From Phaeoceros laevis (lineage: Eukaryota; Anthocerotophyta; Anthocerotopsida; Notothyladales), in the NCBI GenBank assembly GCA_049999765.1, contig JBNGIQ010009305.1, forward strand, positions 91,565 through 132,041: a stretch of 40,477 nucleotides of DNA, read 5' to 3'. A program made the translations under genes and the position numbers. Positions 1 through 11,500 of the stretch are shown here, piece by piece (position 1 is the first letter of the stretch; each line of letters starts with the position of its first letter). The notes under the pieces were generated by a model that saw only the letters and a program-made list of their open reading frames with translations, ran no database searches and had not been told where the DNA came from.

Positions 1-152
1 ATTTCTGGAATTGATATTAATATAAAGAGTAATGCATAAGAAAAGACATACATAGAGATCCAAAAGTTGATTCTTAAATTTAAAAAATTAAGAATATTAT
101 AAGTCAGTTGACCTGTTATGTGGAGGACCGAAGATTTTCTTAGATTCATCTC

Positions 153-204
153 ATCCGTGGATACCATAACCTTGCTTAGGGCGGAGGTTATGGTATCCAT
201 GGAT
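153..204. repeat. Short inverted repeat (20-bp arms, 12-nt loop)
   Basis: Arms 153-172 and 185-204 are reverse complements at 19 of 20 positions. The single difference at 157 would be a G-U pair in RNA. The loop is 173-184. Pairing does not extend beyond the arms. It could be the core of a small hairpin transcript, a transposon end remnant or chance; nothing else in the sequence decides. Confidence 0.75.
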
Positions 205-600
205 TCTGTAAGTGTGAGTGGAACGGACAGTCCTCCTAGGCCTGCGCGTCTTTCCCAATCTAATCTAAATAAATCCTAACTAGTTTTTGGTTTTTCTTGC
301 TGTTTGCGAATTTTGCATCTGACAAGAGCTGCATATACATGTGGCATCACACATATAATGTAACTATTGTAGAGCCCGTGGACATCGGCAATCACCCGTC
401 CCTCCACCATCCCAAGTTACGGATATAAACAATTTAAACCATCGGATTTTATGTAATGGAGTAGGCCATTTGGCTGGGTTCTTCGAATGGGAAGGGTAGG
501 TTTGGGGTTTAACTCCTATGACTACCGCTACTTTACCCCGCGGTCGCGCTCCCTGGGTGAAGCGTGTACCCCCAAACCCCAGAGCCCCATGGAGGCAAGG

Positions 601-702
601 ACAACACGTAGAGAGAGCATGGTTACACAAAAACACAACACGTAGAGAGAGCATGGTTACACAAAAACACAACATGTAGAGAGAGCATGGTTACACACAA
701 CC
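601..702. repeat. 34-bp tandem repeat, three copies
   Basis: Three consecutive units begin at 601, 635 and 669, each starting acaaca(c/t)gtagagagagc and ending in an AC-rich tail. Copies 1 and 2 are identical or nearly so. Copy 3 has a C-to-T change and a diverging end. It is a minisatellite in intergenic DNA. Confidence 0.85.
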
Positions 703-1293
703 ACACAGACAAACACACTCTCTCTCGCATTACAATTTTATAATATAAGATTGTGCAGCAAAAGTTGCAAGGCATCCTTACTGGGTGCACATGCTTGTCA
801 ACAAACGGTTACAAAAAGCAGCGACCCTGGCAACCACCGTCGGTGGTGGCTAAATAACATCCAAGGAACCAAAGCTGGGATCTTAAAAGTTGCGGCCACT
901 GTGTAACATCTGGGCAACACGTCATCCCATGCCACCAACGAGTTCCAACTCACAAGACGCCAGCCAGCTGCAGCTAGCTAGCGTATACGTACGTGAGAGC
1001 TGGAGCTCCCTGGCAGCTACATATATATACAGCTCTAGACGTGGAAGCAGGCATTCCACCTGAACAGGAATTTTCTCCTGCAGCTTTTCTGAAGTCTTCT
1101 TGCAACTCAGGTACTAGCTAGGTTCGGCCGCTCTACCACTTGAAGCTCTTGCAATTGCTCATTCCTGACTGATTTCTTCATATTACGTGCCGGTCAGTAC
1201 TCATGCATGAATTGGCAAGGACTTGGGAACAATTCATCACGCGTCGACGTCTTGGATTGACTGTGCGCATGCAGTTGGGCATCGATTTCAATC

Positions 1294-1963
1294 ATGGGTA
1301 AGCTCGAGCAGGTGACATTCGAGGATTTAGAGGTCGATGCTGCACCCGGTCGGCTTTTCCGGGCGTGGATGGACATCCAGGTGGGGCTGTCCAAGGTGAT
1401 GAAGGACACGTTTTCCGAATCCCGCTGCATCGAGGGCGACCACCGCCTCGAGGGAGGCGTGGTGGAGCTCGTCTACCCCTCTGGTAATCAACTGCAACTC
1501 AATTGCAAAATCGATGGACAGCCAGCTTGCAATTGAGGCCTGCAGGCCTACAATCGGTCTGACATGCAAGGTATTGCAATTTCTGCTGGTGAGTGCAGGC
1601 ACGCCAGCACTGACCAAAAAGTGCACCAAGTCTTGCGCCAAGGACGTGTTCCGCTACACCCAGGTGGACTACGAGAAGAACGTCTGTGCATACCAGTTTT
1701 TGGAAGGCGAGGTTGCAGGTTTGTGCAAGTCGTTCAGCGGGTGTTTGGAAATTGTAGCCAGCGGCGTCCATGCTGGCAAGTCGGTGGTGAAGCACAGAGT
1801 GGAGTACGAGGTCGTCGACGAGACTCAGCCTCACGACACTGCGATGCAGCAGGTGGTCGCTTTCAATCTGTTCAAGAAAATCGAGCTCTACCTCAAAGCC
1901 AAGGAGGCCGAGTACGTCGACGCCAGCTTCCAGCCCGCCGGGTCCGCCCAGCAGGACATATGA
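1294..1963 (+). CDS. Bet v 1-fold protein (PR-10/MLP-like), copy 1
   Basis: Two exons, 1294-1483 and 1599-1963, give 184 aa. The 115-bp intron is phase 1 and splits a Gly codon, which is the usual single-intron position in plant PR-10/MLP genes. Visible family features are the N-terminal strand (FEDLEVDAAPGRLFRAWMD), the segment after the intron (DVFRYTQVDYEKN) and the long C-terminal helix ending near LFKKIELYLKAKEAEY. Bet v 1-fold proteins are soluble cytosolic proteins with a hydrophobic pocket that binds small ligands such as lipids or specialised metabolites; a few are enzymes. No catalytic signature is clear, so the ligand is unknown. The next gene is a tandem paralogue. The usual glycine-rich loop is poorly conserved here. 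I chose the first ATG before the conserved strand. Confidence 0.85.
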
Positions 1964-2246
1964 TTTGAAGCTGTGAATTCAGAATCATATACGCTATAGG
2001 CAGGCCTGGCGCGCAAGCAATGAATTCATGCCTGAGTTCCAGATCTTCCAACTCGGGCCCGATAAATAAACGCCGTTCATTGGACTCTTGCCTATCCGCC
2101 ACGCAAGTGCCTAGCCATAGCCAGCCAAGCTGCAATAGGCAATTATAATTAGAAAGTCCTTGCCGAGGAGGAGGGACCTTCCGGACAGTTCCACTTGTAT
2201 ACATGTATATATTATATATATTAGCCTTATCCGACGCTGGCGACAG

Positions 2247-2292
2247 CAACTCATCCTTGGCAGGCCTAGGCCAACTCATCCTTGGCAGGCCT
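2247..2292. repeat. 21-bp direct repeat, period 25 bp
   Basis: The 21-bp sequence at 2247-2267 recurs at 2272-2292. It lies between the two Bet v 1-like genes, in the upstream region of copy 2. A related core (caggcctagg) appears again near 2540, so this promoter region has short local duplications. Confidence 0.8.
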
Positions 2293-2567
2293 GCGGCCAT
2301 GACATGAGCCAGCTGTGCCAAGTTGCATGCGCCGGTGCACAATAATTGAACGGGGTCCACGAGCGCGCACGCTAAGCCTTGCGTCCGATACAAGAGAGCA
2401 GACCCAGGCCTCAGCAGAGAGCCTACGCATCTCCGACGCGGATAGATCTGCAGCAGCCCAACCGATTGATCCATTGCAAATTGGTTGCAACCGGCAGTGC
2501 CATCATTTCTGGAATATCGTTTTTTGGAGACATCCCAGGCAGGCCTAGGCCTGTCACAGTGGTGGAG

Positions 2568-3289
2568 ATGGCATCCCTGGTCCAGCCAGCAGGTATAGCT
2601 AGCTCTGGCGCTAGCGCTGCCACAAGAAATCCGCTCATGTGTGAGAAGTTTGAGGACTTGGAGATCGATGCTGCAGCCGACCGGGTGTTCAAGGCGTGGA
2701 TGGACATAACCGGGATTTGTGCCAAGCTCATGACTGACACCGTAACCCACGCCCGTTGCATCAGTAGTGACGCAGACCATCATTCCGTGGGAGGCATTGT
2801 TGAGCTCCTCTACCCCCCTGGTACGTATCCTAGAAGCATTGGGTACCTGGAAGTAGTACTGATAGTTGGTTGGTTGCAATTGGCCATGGCCATGGCCAGC
2901 TAGGTCTAACTCTAGGTGAATTTGTCCATACTAGCCACATGGGCCTTCTACTTACTGCTGTGGGCTGCTTGCAAGCAGGGAAGGCGGCCTTCACAGGGAA
3001 GTGCACCTGCGCCAGGGACGTCTACCGACACACTCATGTGGACTACGACAAGAGGTTCCACACCTACCAGTTTCTGGAAGGGCAGGTGATGGAGGTGTGC
3101 AAGTTCTACAACGGCACGGTGGAGGTGGTGCCCACCGACTCCGGCAAGTGCGTAGTGAAGCATAGGGTGGAGTTTGAGCTCATTGATGTGAATGTGCCCC
3201 ACTCCAGTGCGATGCAGGAGCAGGTTGGATACGTGTTGTTCAAGAGGATTGAGCAGTACCTGAAAGAGAATGAGACTGCATATGTGTGA
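2568..3289 (+). CDS. Bet v 1-fold protein (PR-10/MLP-like), copy 2
   Basis: Two exons, 2568-2820 and 2979-3289, encode 187 aa with the same phase-1 intron in a Gly codon as copy 1. The proteins align from FEDLEIDAAADRVFKAWMD through DVYRHTHVDYDKR and YQFLEGQV to the C-terminal helix LFKRIEQYLKENETAYV. The pair is clearly a tandem duplication, old enough for many substitutions. The ATG at 2568 adds about 23 residues compared with copy 1. An internal ATG at 2637 (MCEKFEDLE) would give a protein collinear with copy 1 and is an equally plausible start. Expected role: cytosolic small-ligand binding. The ligand cannot be read from sequence. Confidence 0.83.
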
Positions 3290-4168
3290 GGACTGCATCT
3301 CCAGCTCAGGGCCGAGTAGTTCGTTAGCAGCTACACTAGTACTTCTATCCGTACCTTGGAAATATGTAGCAATACAGGAGTGTTAGTGAATTCGAAGGTC
3401 CCACAGATCTGTCAAAAGCTTGCTGATTGAGGCTAGCGCTGTGGTGTCCAGGCAACGGGCACATCTCTTTCACAAAGGAATGCAAGAGCTTCCCGTCAGG
3501 TTTTTCGAGTATCCTCGTGGCTGGCTCATGGAATATGGCAAAGCAAGCCAAGTGTGAATGGTTTGGTATCTCAAAATACAGAATCATATATTACTTTAAC
3601 ATACCTACTTCACTAAGTAGTAAGTTCACTTTGTCTTGCATTTCCTCATACATTTACTCACTATTGTTTTACTATTCTAGCTATTTTGATTTACTAGACA
3701 CTACTGCCAGACAGCAGTGGATAGCGGTTATGTTTACTTGTAGGTAAAACCTATCGAATCCGAGGCTGCAACATTCGCGCCTCTGCTCTAGCCTCCCTTC
3801 GCGGGAAGGTACAGCATCCATGTCAGTAGGCCTCACCCTTCCAGCTTTTTAGTGCACGACACCGTCGGGAGCTCGCAGCCCTTCATTCTTTGCTCGGGAG
3901 AAAAGCCGTCATGGCAAGCGCTTCCAAGGCACTTTTCCCTTGACGCGAGCCAGCTGGAGGTGGGCGCTTCATCGAATCACGACCGCTGTAGACGACATTC
4001 TTTCCCACAGACGGTATCGGTCGATGCATATGACTGCATTGTCACCAACATATATGCATGTACGAGCTGGAGAGAGTAGAGGGAGCTCAGCTGTCTATTT
4101 TCCCGGATGTTTGATGCATGTGCAGGGGCCCTTCTTGAGCAGCAGGCCTAGGACGCTAGCTCGAGATC
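3290..4168. other. Intergenic, no gene seen
   Basis: This is the 3' side of Bet v 1-like copy 2 and the upstream region of the secreted-protein gene. No open frame shows family resemblance. A TATA-like stretch near 4049-4058 sits about 110-120 bp before the ATG at 4169 and is a reasonable core promoter candidate for that gene. Confidence 0.4.
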
Positions 4169-4600
4169 ATGGCCGTCTTCGCAGCCCGAATCCGCGCTTT
4201 CATACCGGCGGTACTGGTCGCTATTATCCTCGTCGCTACAGCGCTGCAGGTGCTGTTTGTATCATGCAATGCGCAAGCGCCGGCGCCGGCGCCCTCTTAC
4301 TGCGACAGCTCGAGCGGGCTGCTGTGTGGATCTGCCTGCCAGCACCCGCTTCTCTTCTCCGAGGAAGATTGGGTGCTCAGCTTCTACAGCCGGGAACACT
4401 GCCCTGTCGTGGGGCCCTTGGCCCCAGGCAGCTACAGCTACGCCACCGTGTGTGGGAACCTCACCGACTGCTTCCACTGCTTCAATTTGCCTAACGGCCT
4501 CAACGTCCAGTCGGCGGTGGTGACTTCCAGGCTGTTTCCGGATCCAGCGACCCTCAGGTTCTCCTTTTACAACACCTTGGATTGCCCCAACGGCACCTAG
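4169..4600 (+). CDS. Small secreted Cys-rich protein, family unknown
   Basis: A single open exon gives 143 aa. The N-terminus has a hydrophobic core (AVLVAIILVATALQVLF) followed by a plausible signal-peptidase site around SCNA-QAP and a short Ala-Pro stretch, so the mature protein is probably secreted or cell-wall bound. The mature part has eight cysteines (YC, LC, AC, HC, VC, DC, HC, DC), which suggests disulphides, plus Asn-Leu-Thr and Asn-Gly-Thr sequons. I do not recognise the family. The same frame continues after the TAG for 31 sense codons to a TAA at 4694-4696 and includes another Cys. The TAG may therefore be a recent nonsense change, a sequence error or a bypassed stop. Confidence 0.6.
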   Translation: MAVFAARIRAFIPAVLVAIILVATALQVLFVSCNAQAPAPAPSYCDSSSGLLCGSACQHPLLFSEEDWVLSFYSREHCPVVGPLAPGSYSYATVCGNLTDCFHCFNLPNGLNVQSAVVTSRLFPDPATLRFSFYNTLDCPNGT

Positions 4601-5316
4601 TGGTTGCGCACTGACCAGCCGCTTGTCATCTACGAGACTCTTCCCCCGCCGCAGTACCCCATCGTCTCCTTCTCTGTTGATTGCCTCCCAATGTAAAGGG
4701 CGGGGTGGGCATTGCGCCTTAGTAGACATGGGCTGTGGACGGACCTTCAAGTTGAATAGCTTGGTCGCTTTGAGATCGTTGGTGTGTTGTTGCACTTTGT
4801 TTACTCACCAAGCAGCTTCCCGTCTTGAAATCAGAGCCTCAGTTCATCGGCATCGCATATGTACACGAACTAGTTTGTAATGTTCAGACAATCGCATATG
4901 CCACAGGAATGTTCAGACAATCTGGAAGTTGTAGCTGAGGCCTGTTGATTTCCAGGAATGCAATACCGGTGTCGGAAATGTAGGGCCACCCAAGACGACC
5001 ATTCACATGCTTGCGGTTCCCTGAGGTGCAGTGATGAAGTCGGCAGTCTTTCAATACCTTTGCATCATGTCTATCTCAGAAAACAGAATTTCCATTCTCA
5101 GTGCCTTGTAACAAGCGGAAGAGTCCCTCACAAGGCCTGAGGAGAAGCGGTATGGGTAGGAGCCCATGCGACTTCCTGTTCACTTAAAACAGGAGAGGTT
5201 GAGGCAGGGGCGGTTAGAAAATTGCTGGACAAACCTCGTTGCTTGCTGGCCAAAAGGCTTGCTAAAGCCCCTTCAGGCGGCCATGGTTCCAGGACTTCCC
5301 GCCTTGTACAAACTGC
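4601..5316. other. Convergent 3' intergenic region
   Basis: This lies between the stop of the secreted-protein gene (+) and the last exon of the plastid RRF gene (-). The first 96 bp (4601-4696) continue the upstream frame without a stop until TAA. I see no gene in the rest; it presumably holds the two 3' UTRs. Confidence 0.4.
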
Positions 5317-7170
5317 TCAAACCGTCGTGAGCTCCTGCAAGTACAGTCTTCCGACTCAGAACATAGTTTCAACTGCAGCCAGCAACGAGCACTGCACGAC
5401 AAAAGCTTCCAGGCCACGACGTCAGAGAACTGCATACCTTTTCCTTTTGCTTAAACAGGGTGTCTACTTTCTTTACATACTCATCCGTCAACTTCTGCCA
5501 GCACAACAGTTGTCTGTTAAACAAACGTTGCCCGGAATATCAAAATGCTGCACACAGAGTGACATGTAACAGAATGCCACCTGCCCAAATCATCATGTAG
5601 ATCTGCTAAAACCAACCTGAATTTCCCCAGACAAGTCCTTCACATTGTCTGTGGATAGCTTCTTTTCCTGAACCCAACAAGCACAAGCAAATGAGGGTCA
5701 GACTGCGTAGCCATGCAGACAGAAGCATCGTACAGTAAAACAACGATAGAAGTCAGAACGAATGTGTAAATACCTTCTCTAGCTTTTCATAGGCCTTGAT
5801 GGCATCCCTTCGAACATTGCGGATTGCAACCTGAAAAGATTAGACCCAGTTCTAGGTTTCAGAGATACCGCTAGAGACAAATGAAAGCTACCGTAGCAGC
5901 CCTCACAAAAATCCACCAGCTGTACACTAAATTACATTCACTGGAGTGGAAGCACTAGGCGCGGACCTTCCCCTCCTCAGCTAGTCGTGCTACCAGCTTC
6001 AAGAGCTCCTGCATCAGGCAAACATCATTTCTATACTGTGCATCAGCTCACCAGTGGATGCCCTGGACGAGGACAGAAGAGACGGGCAACTTCAAACATT
6101 TTCAATGACAACTGCGACCAACCATACCTTTCTTCTATCAGCTGTCAACTGAGGTATGTTCAGTCTTATTACGCTTCCATCGTTGCTCGGAGTTAGGCCC
6201 AAATCAGACTTCGAAATGGCCTTCTCAATAGAAGGTAGGCTGCAGCCAGAGACGGGAATAAATGACTGTGAGACACGAAGTTTTGAGAAATTGTTTCAGC
6301 AGAGCAATCCAACCCCCTCGGCTGCCAAGTACCTGGTCTTCTCGAAGGGCTGCACCAGAAGAGTGCTTCCGTCTGGTGTGCTCACTTGAGCAATGCTTTT
6401 GAGATTCACCAGTGTACCATAATAGTCAACCTGAAGACATTCCAGGAAGCATGAAATTGCAAGGTGCGCCTTTCAGGTGAGTAACTAGCTGAACCGAATC
6501 TGCTCTGGGATTGACGGTCACTCAGTTTCTCTACCTCCACGCGGTCAAGCAAAGACGAGCTGGCTCTGCCGGTCCTCACAGTGTTGAAATTGACTCTTAC
6601 AGACTCATAGGACTTCTCCATCCTCTCCATCTGCAAGAAGAATACCCGATTAGGTTCTAGCTGGGGGCACCATCTCCCTCAACCGAGTGCGCTCGGCTCT
6701 GTTACGCCCAAACACTTACTGCATCCTCCTCAATCAGCTCCTTCTCAGCCTCAACGTCTTCAGTTGTAGCAGCCCTTGTCGGCCCGACCCTGGAAGATTC
6801 ACGTGATCAAATATATCTCAGTCTCGGACGTGGCCAGTGATGCGCAATGCAAGCAATCCTTTCATGATCACCTTACAATTACAGGTCTGCGGACAGCTTT
6901 GGACGATTGCAACGTCAGCTGGTTCCTTGTACTGGTCAGTTGATGAGGTAAGCTCCATCTTGTCTGGCCACCGGAACTCCAACTGGAGCAACCAACTTCT
7001 GTGGGAAAAGCAGGATCTTTCAGCAAGAGGCTCTGCACATCTACTACCCGACATGGAATGCAGAAAAGAGGGCGAAAGGTGAGTGCCTGGACGCAGCTGT
7101 TGGTGGCAGTAGTACCGTAGGCACGGCGAGGGGACGAACGAGCGAGTGGATGGACAACACGGAGCCCCAA
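5317..7170 (-). CDS. RRF: Chloroplast ribosome recycling factor
   Basis: Ten exons on the minus strand: 7170-6872, 6789-6720, 6630-6535, 6430-6333, 6239-6128, 6008-5967, 5830-5774, 5667-5617, 5494-5438, 5334-5317. Phases close to about 299 aa. The mature part shows the RRF core in order: [89 protein letters not shown] and [19 protein letters not shown]. With EF-G, RRF splits post-termination ribosomes; this one should act in the plastid. The first ~100 residues are rich in Ser, Arg and Cys and poor in acidic residues, like a transit peptide. The exon 1 frame was chosen because only it joins exon 2 in phase, but exon 1 and its ATG (7168-7170) are the least certain part. The gene is head to head with RPL35A. 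Confidence 0.9.
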
Positions 7171-7403
7171 TCGAGGCTGCCATCACGCAACCACACGTTG
7201 CCATTGGTTTCATTACGGTATGACAGGCTATCTCGACTTTGCCAGGATTAGGGTTCGAAGGGAAACCGAAGAAAAGCCCTAACTCGGCTTATAGAACAAG
7301 CTGAGACCTTCTACTAGAGCTCTTTTTGCATCCGAGTTGTAGTGCGGAGGGCTGTCGCTGCAATCCATCCGCCAAGGCTCGACACTAACGCAGCTTGGTC
7401 AAG
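7171..7403. promoter_or_regulatory. Short divergent promoter, plastid RRF / RPL35A
   Basis: Only 233 bp separate the inferred RRF start (-) from the RPL35A ATG (+). It contains TTAGGGTT at 7248-7255, which reads AACCCTAA on the other strand and matches the telo-box seen in many plant ribosomal-protein promoters, and a GCCCTAA variant around 7276-7282. The motif assignment comes from known plant promoter elements. Sharing by both genes is inference from the spacing. Confidence 0.5.
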
Positions 7404-8249
7404 ATGCCGGAAAGGAAGGGTGAAACCGTGAGGTGGGATCAGCTTTCGTCGTACTGGATCGTCAGGCTTTTGCCTAGTTATTTGTCTTCCGCTGCCGCCT
7501 TTCGCTGTTTTAGGGTCGGAGGGGTGTGTGTAGTGGCAGAGCTCCTTTGTTTACCCTGTAGATGCCTTGTTTTTCCTGGTTGTGTACTTCAGCAGCCGTG
7601 CTTTCTCTGGGAGGCGAATTGTTGCCTTGACTGCTGAGTTGCAATCTGGGGGCATTGTGCCGTATTTGCAATCAATTCGTTAGGATTTTGACATAGGTTT
7701 CTCTTGTGTCGCCACTCTTGTGGTTGCAGGTTGTATGTCAGAGGAACAGTTCTTGGATACAAGAGGTATGCATTTCACTTGTGAGGGTGTTAGCATGACT
7801 TCCGGGATGGGATTGTATATTGTGATTCGGAATATGTCGACTTACGGACTGTAATGACCTGACAGGTCCAAGTCCAACCAGTACCCCAGCACCTCTCTTT
7901 TGCAAATCGAGGGGGTGAGTACCAAGGAGGAGGTGAACTGGTACCTCGGGAAGAGGCTGGCATATGTATACAAGGGAAAGACGAAGAAGAATGGCACACT
8001 GTTCCGTTGCATATGGGGCAAGGTTGTCAGGCCCCATGGCAACAGTGGAGTCGTACGAGCAAAATTCAGGAAGAACTTGCCGCCTGCCTCTTTGGTAAAT
8101 CTAGCCTACCTGGCTAATTGTTTTTTCTATGCTCTTCGTGGAGTCTGACAATTTTTGTCAGGTAAACCCTGTTCAGGCTTCGCTAATTCAGGCTCCGGTG
8201 TCCGCAGGGCGCCAAAGTGAGGGTGTTCCTGTACCCTAGCCGCATCTAA
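7404..8249 (+). CDS. RPL35A: 60S ribosomal protein eL33 (L35a)
   Basis: Four exons, 7404-7432, 7730-7765, 7866-8094 and 8208-8249, encode 111 aa, the normal length for this family. Landmarks are [64 protein letters not shown] and the C-terminus [13 protein letters not shown]. It is a cytosolic large-subunit protein that binds 25S rRNA. The start is the ATG at 7404; a TTG-initiated extension is not needed. The 297-bp first intron close to the ATG is typical for ribosomal-protein genes. Highly conserved, so the call is firm. Confidence 0.97.
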
Positions 8250-8584
8250 GTAGGTGGTCTCAACGTGGGAAGTCCCAGTGTCATTGTCTTGGCATTTGAG
8301 TTTAGAGTGACTTCACGTTGCCTTCAAGGCTCAGAGAGTCGTTCAGAAGTTTGGACGGCTAGTCTTGTATCAAACACCTATTCTCATTGTTCTGAGTCTC
8401 TTCTAGTCAGCAGTCTTCCACATTTTTGTGCTAAAATAGAAGCCTAGGCAGGCACTATATGGCATCTGTCTCACTGTCAGCCCCGCCAGACAACCGGAAC
8501 AATCTACTTCCCGACCAAAACATGCCTTCTTTTAAGGAGTTTGTCATACAACGAGTTCACGAGAATTTAACAAAAAAAGAATGG
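8250..8584. other. Convergent 3' region RPL35A / MTA
   Basis: 335 bp between the stop codons of RPL35A (+) and MTA (-). It presumably contains both 3' UTRs. No gene or notable repeat is seen. Confidence 0.4.
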
Positions 8585-11500
8585 CTAGCTAACCATGTCC
8601 ACGTCTGACGAAACAACCTTTTCCTCTGCAGATGCAGTCGCCTCTGTACTGTCCACCTTCGTAGCATGTTGACCAGGTGGACTCTTTGTCTGAGCTGTAG
8701 ACTCTCCATCTCCACTGGATTTTGAAGTCGGGTCAGGAGGCTGAACCTCTGTTTCGGGGTAAGCGGCCTTAAAACGAGCCCTTAATCCCTCGTCGACCAG
8801 CCGAACACCGTTCAGTTGATTGCCTAGAGAAATCCACCTGCAACAACGATGACCCTGTATTACTTTTAACCTCTGCGTAAGCATACGGAATCAGTCTCAA
8901 GACGAGAATCACGAGACGCCATACCCGGCGTGTGTGTTATGCATGCGGGCAAACAGCTCCAACTTCCTTGTTCGAGGACTTATCCTCTCAAGCAATGGAT
9001 ACATCTGAGATGCAGGCAGTAACATTTATGATCAGGTGTAGCCTATTCAGTTGTCAAATCCATAAAAGCGGAAGCAGCTAGTTTTTTTGAGCAATCAACA
9101 AGAATGTTGCGCGTCATTTTCTTTGACAGATGACACTATGTCAAGGGTGTTCACAAAATTGTATTTCCAGGCAATGCTTACAACCATAAGGCATTTTCCA
9201 AGCAAAAAACCAACTGTACACAGTACCTCATCCGGTTTCCGACTTGTTTCACGAACTTCAGCAACGATAACATCCGTGTCAATATTCCGATTCACCTCAG
9301 GATTACCTTTGATGCCTACAAGACAATGTTCCTTGCTGTGGTTCAGCCAATGACCTGTGCGTCCTGTCCTAATTATTCTCTGCAGCTGATTTGTTTTGAC
9401 CCAAATGATCTCTTCGACACGACGGTAGCCCCACAACTCCAGGCTGCATACAGGAGATAAGATATGATATAGCAACAACATGAAACTATTCCACGGGCAA
9501 ATGTAAAGCACTTGCATGCTGGTTGGCCAAAAGTGAATGTACCATTCCCTGCCGAGCTCCATGGCTCGTCCAGTGACCCATAGGAAGATGAGTCCATCAG
9601 TCTGAAGAGCTGGCACATTCAAATTCCGCATCTCATCATCTGCCATTGTTCCATATGGAAGCTCCATATGGATATCCCAAGGAGGATCTGCCATTATCAC
9701 CCCAAATTGTCCCAATACATCCATGCGAAAGTTCCTAATGTCACAGTTGATCCATTGTGGCTCGCCCAGCTCTGCATCTGAGCAGTAGTGCGCCCGTTGG
9801 GGCCTTGAGAGGGGCCTAGGAGGAGGTGGCAGCCCAGGAGCTCCCATCATCATGTTTGGAACATCTGGGACAGGATCAAGCTCATAGTGGACATACTTGC
9901 AAGTCTGCAGTAACAAAAAGACCCATTAGTATGACGCAGTGTCCAGTTATCATGGACCCGAGGCATCCTATAGCAGCAAAGTCGTAGTTCACCTTCATAT
10001 GGCGGCAAGTATCCAGAAATGAGCAATCTCCAAGACTGATATCTGTGTGTAGGGCAATTATTCTTCTGAAGTGGACCTGGAAACAAGTTACATCAGAATT
10101 CATGACACGGCATATTCGAGAGATACGCCCAACAATAGAGGGTTCATGGATTCACACCTTTTCACAGGCTATATAAGAACCTCTGTGCCGCCGGCAGTCT
10201 TCCTTCGTTAAAGAAGGGCAGTATTCTTTAAGAGCGGAGCCACCTTTTGTCTTAAACTGCAGGGACCATTCAATATCAGCAAACTGTAATGTTTGAAAGT
10301 CCAAAACTGCAGGGATGGGTTGAGTGCTAGACAGAAGTCTATCGGTCTCAGGACATGGAACAAACACAGCAAATCTGTGCCTTGAGAGTAAGCATGTCAA
10401 CAAAAAAACGTTTCAAATACCTTTGCTGCGACAGCGGTTTCCTTCGCAGTGGGTCTGTGTATAAGCTCCAAAAGCTCCTCCCCAGTCTTAGACTGCTGTA
10501 ATTCTTTATACGATTTCTTAGTGAGAAGCATCTCCAAGTCCTTCATCTCATCTTCTTCCCCACCTCTCATTTTAGAATTAGGATGAGGCAGTCCAGGACC
10601 TAATGGTCTCTGGAATGGAGGCATCCCACCATAACCCATTCCTAAACCTGGCACCCCAGGACCTGGTGCCATTCCCATCATTCCCATTCCACGGGGCGGA
10701 GGTCCCCCTCGACCCATCATTGGAGGACCACCGGGATACATTGGCGGTGGACCTGGCATTGGTGGCCCTCCCTGCATGTGCGGTTCCCCTCCACCCCCCC
10801 ACATATCTGGTCTTGGTGGGCCTGGGCCCATCCCCATCATACCCCCGTTTGGTTCCATCCCTGGTCCCATAACTATGCCCATAAGATGAGGATTGCCCCC
10901 ACCTGAATCAACTCCCATCCGATGGTGTAAGGGCGGAGAGGGCAACTCCTTCATTAACCTAGGTCTGTCAAATGCCAAGACCATCAGTCTTCGCTGCTTG
11001 CCACTTACAAAAAATTCTTCAATGTCTACAGCTGGATTAGGGCCTCCACCTAAAGCAGTCAAGGCTGCTTCAATAGCTGCCACCCCACCACCTTCACCAC
11101 CCACCTCATTCAGCGCATCCCTCTCAGCTGGAGTTGGATCCTTGGCTAGCCGGCGATGCAAACCAGTGGAATCAATTGGGACCGACGTTATGGGAGCCAG
11201 TAAGCAAGCTGCAACCATCTGCTTCACAAACCCTAATGCTCCAACTTGACCCCTCCTAAACCCTTCTATCCCTGTGTCACCCATCCAATTCTCCCCTCCT
11301 CTGCTTCCGACTCCACCATGGTGGTCCACCTCCCCATTTGCCTTGATAGGTCCCCAAAGCATGCCCCTGGAATCTGGAGTTCCATTCCCATAGGTACGTC
11401 CTGCCATACCCCCATAATCTCCCCCTTTGTACCCTCCTCNNNNNNNNNNNNNNNNNNNNNNNNNNNNNNNNNNNNNNNNNNNNNNNNNNNNNNNNNNNNN

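Larger units (their letters stand above)
1..1293. other. Left flank without a supported gene
   Basis: I see no coding region with recognisable homology here. The stretch holds a short hairpin (153-204) and a 34-bp tandem repeat (601-702), described separately. A minus-strand open frame at 364-675 runs through the tandem repeat and resembles no family I know, so I do not call it. TATA-like runs around 1020-1030 lie about 265 bp upstream of the first Bet v 1-like ATG and could belong to its promoter. Confidence 0.5.

Noticed and set aside
364-675. Minus-strand 103-aa open frame in the left flank
   Set aside because: Its first third is the translated 34-bp tandem repeat and the rest resembles no family I know. 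There is no splice or promoter support.
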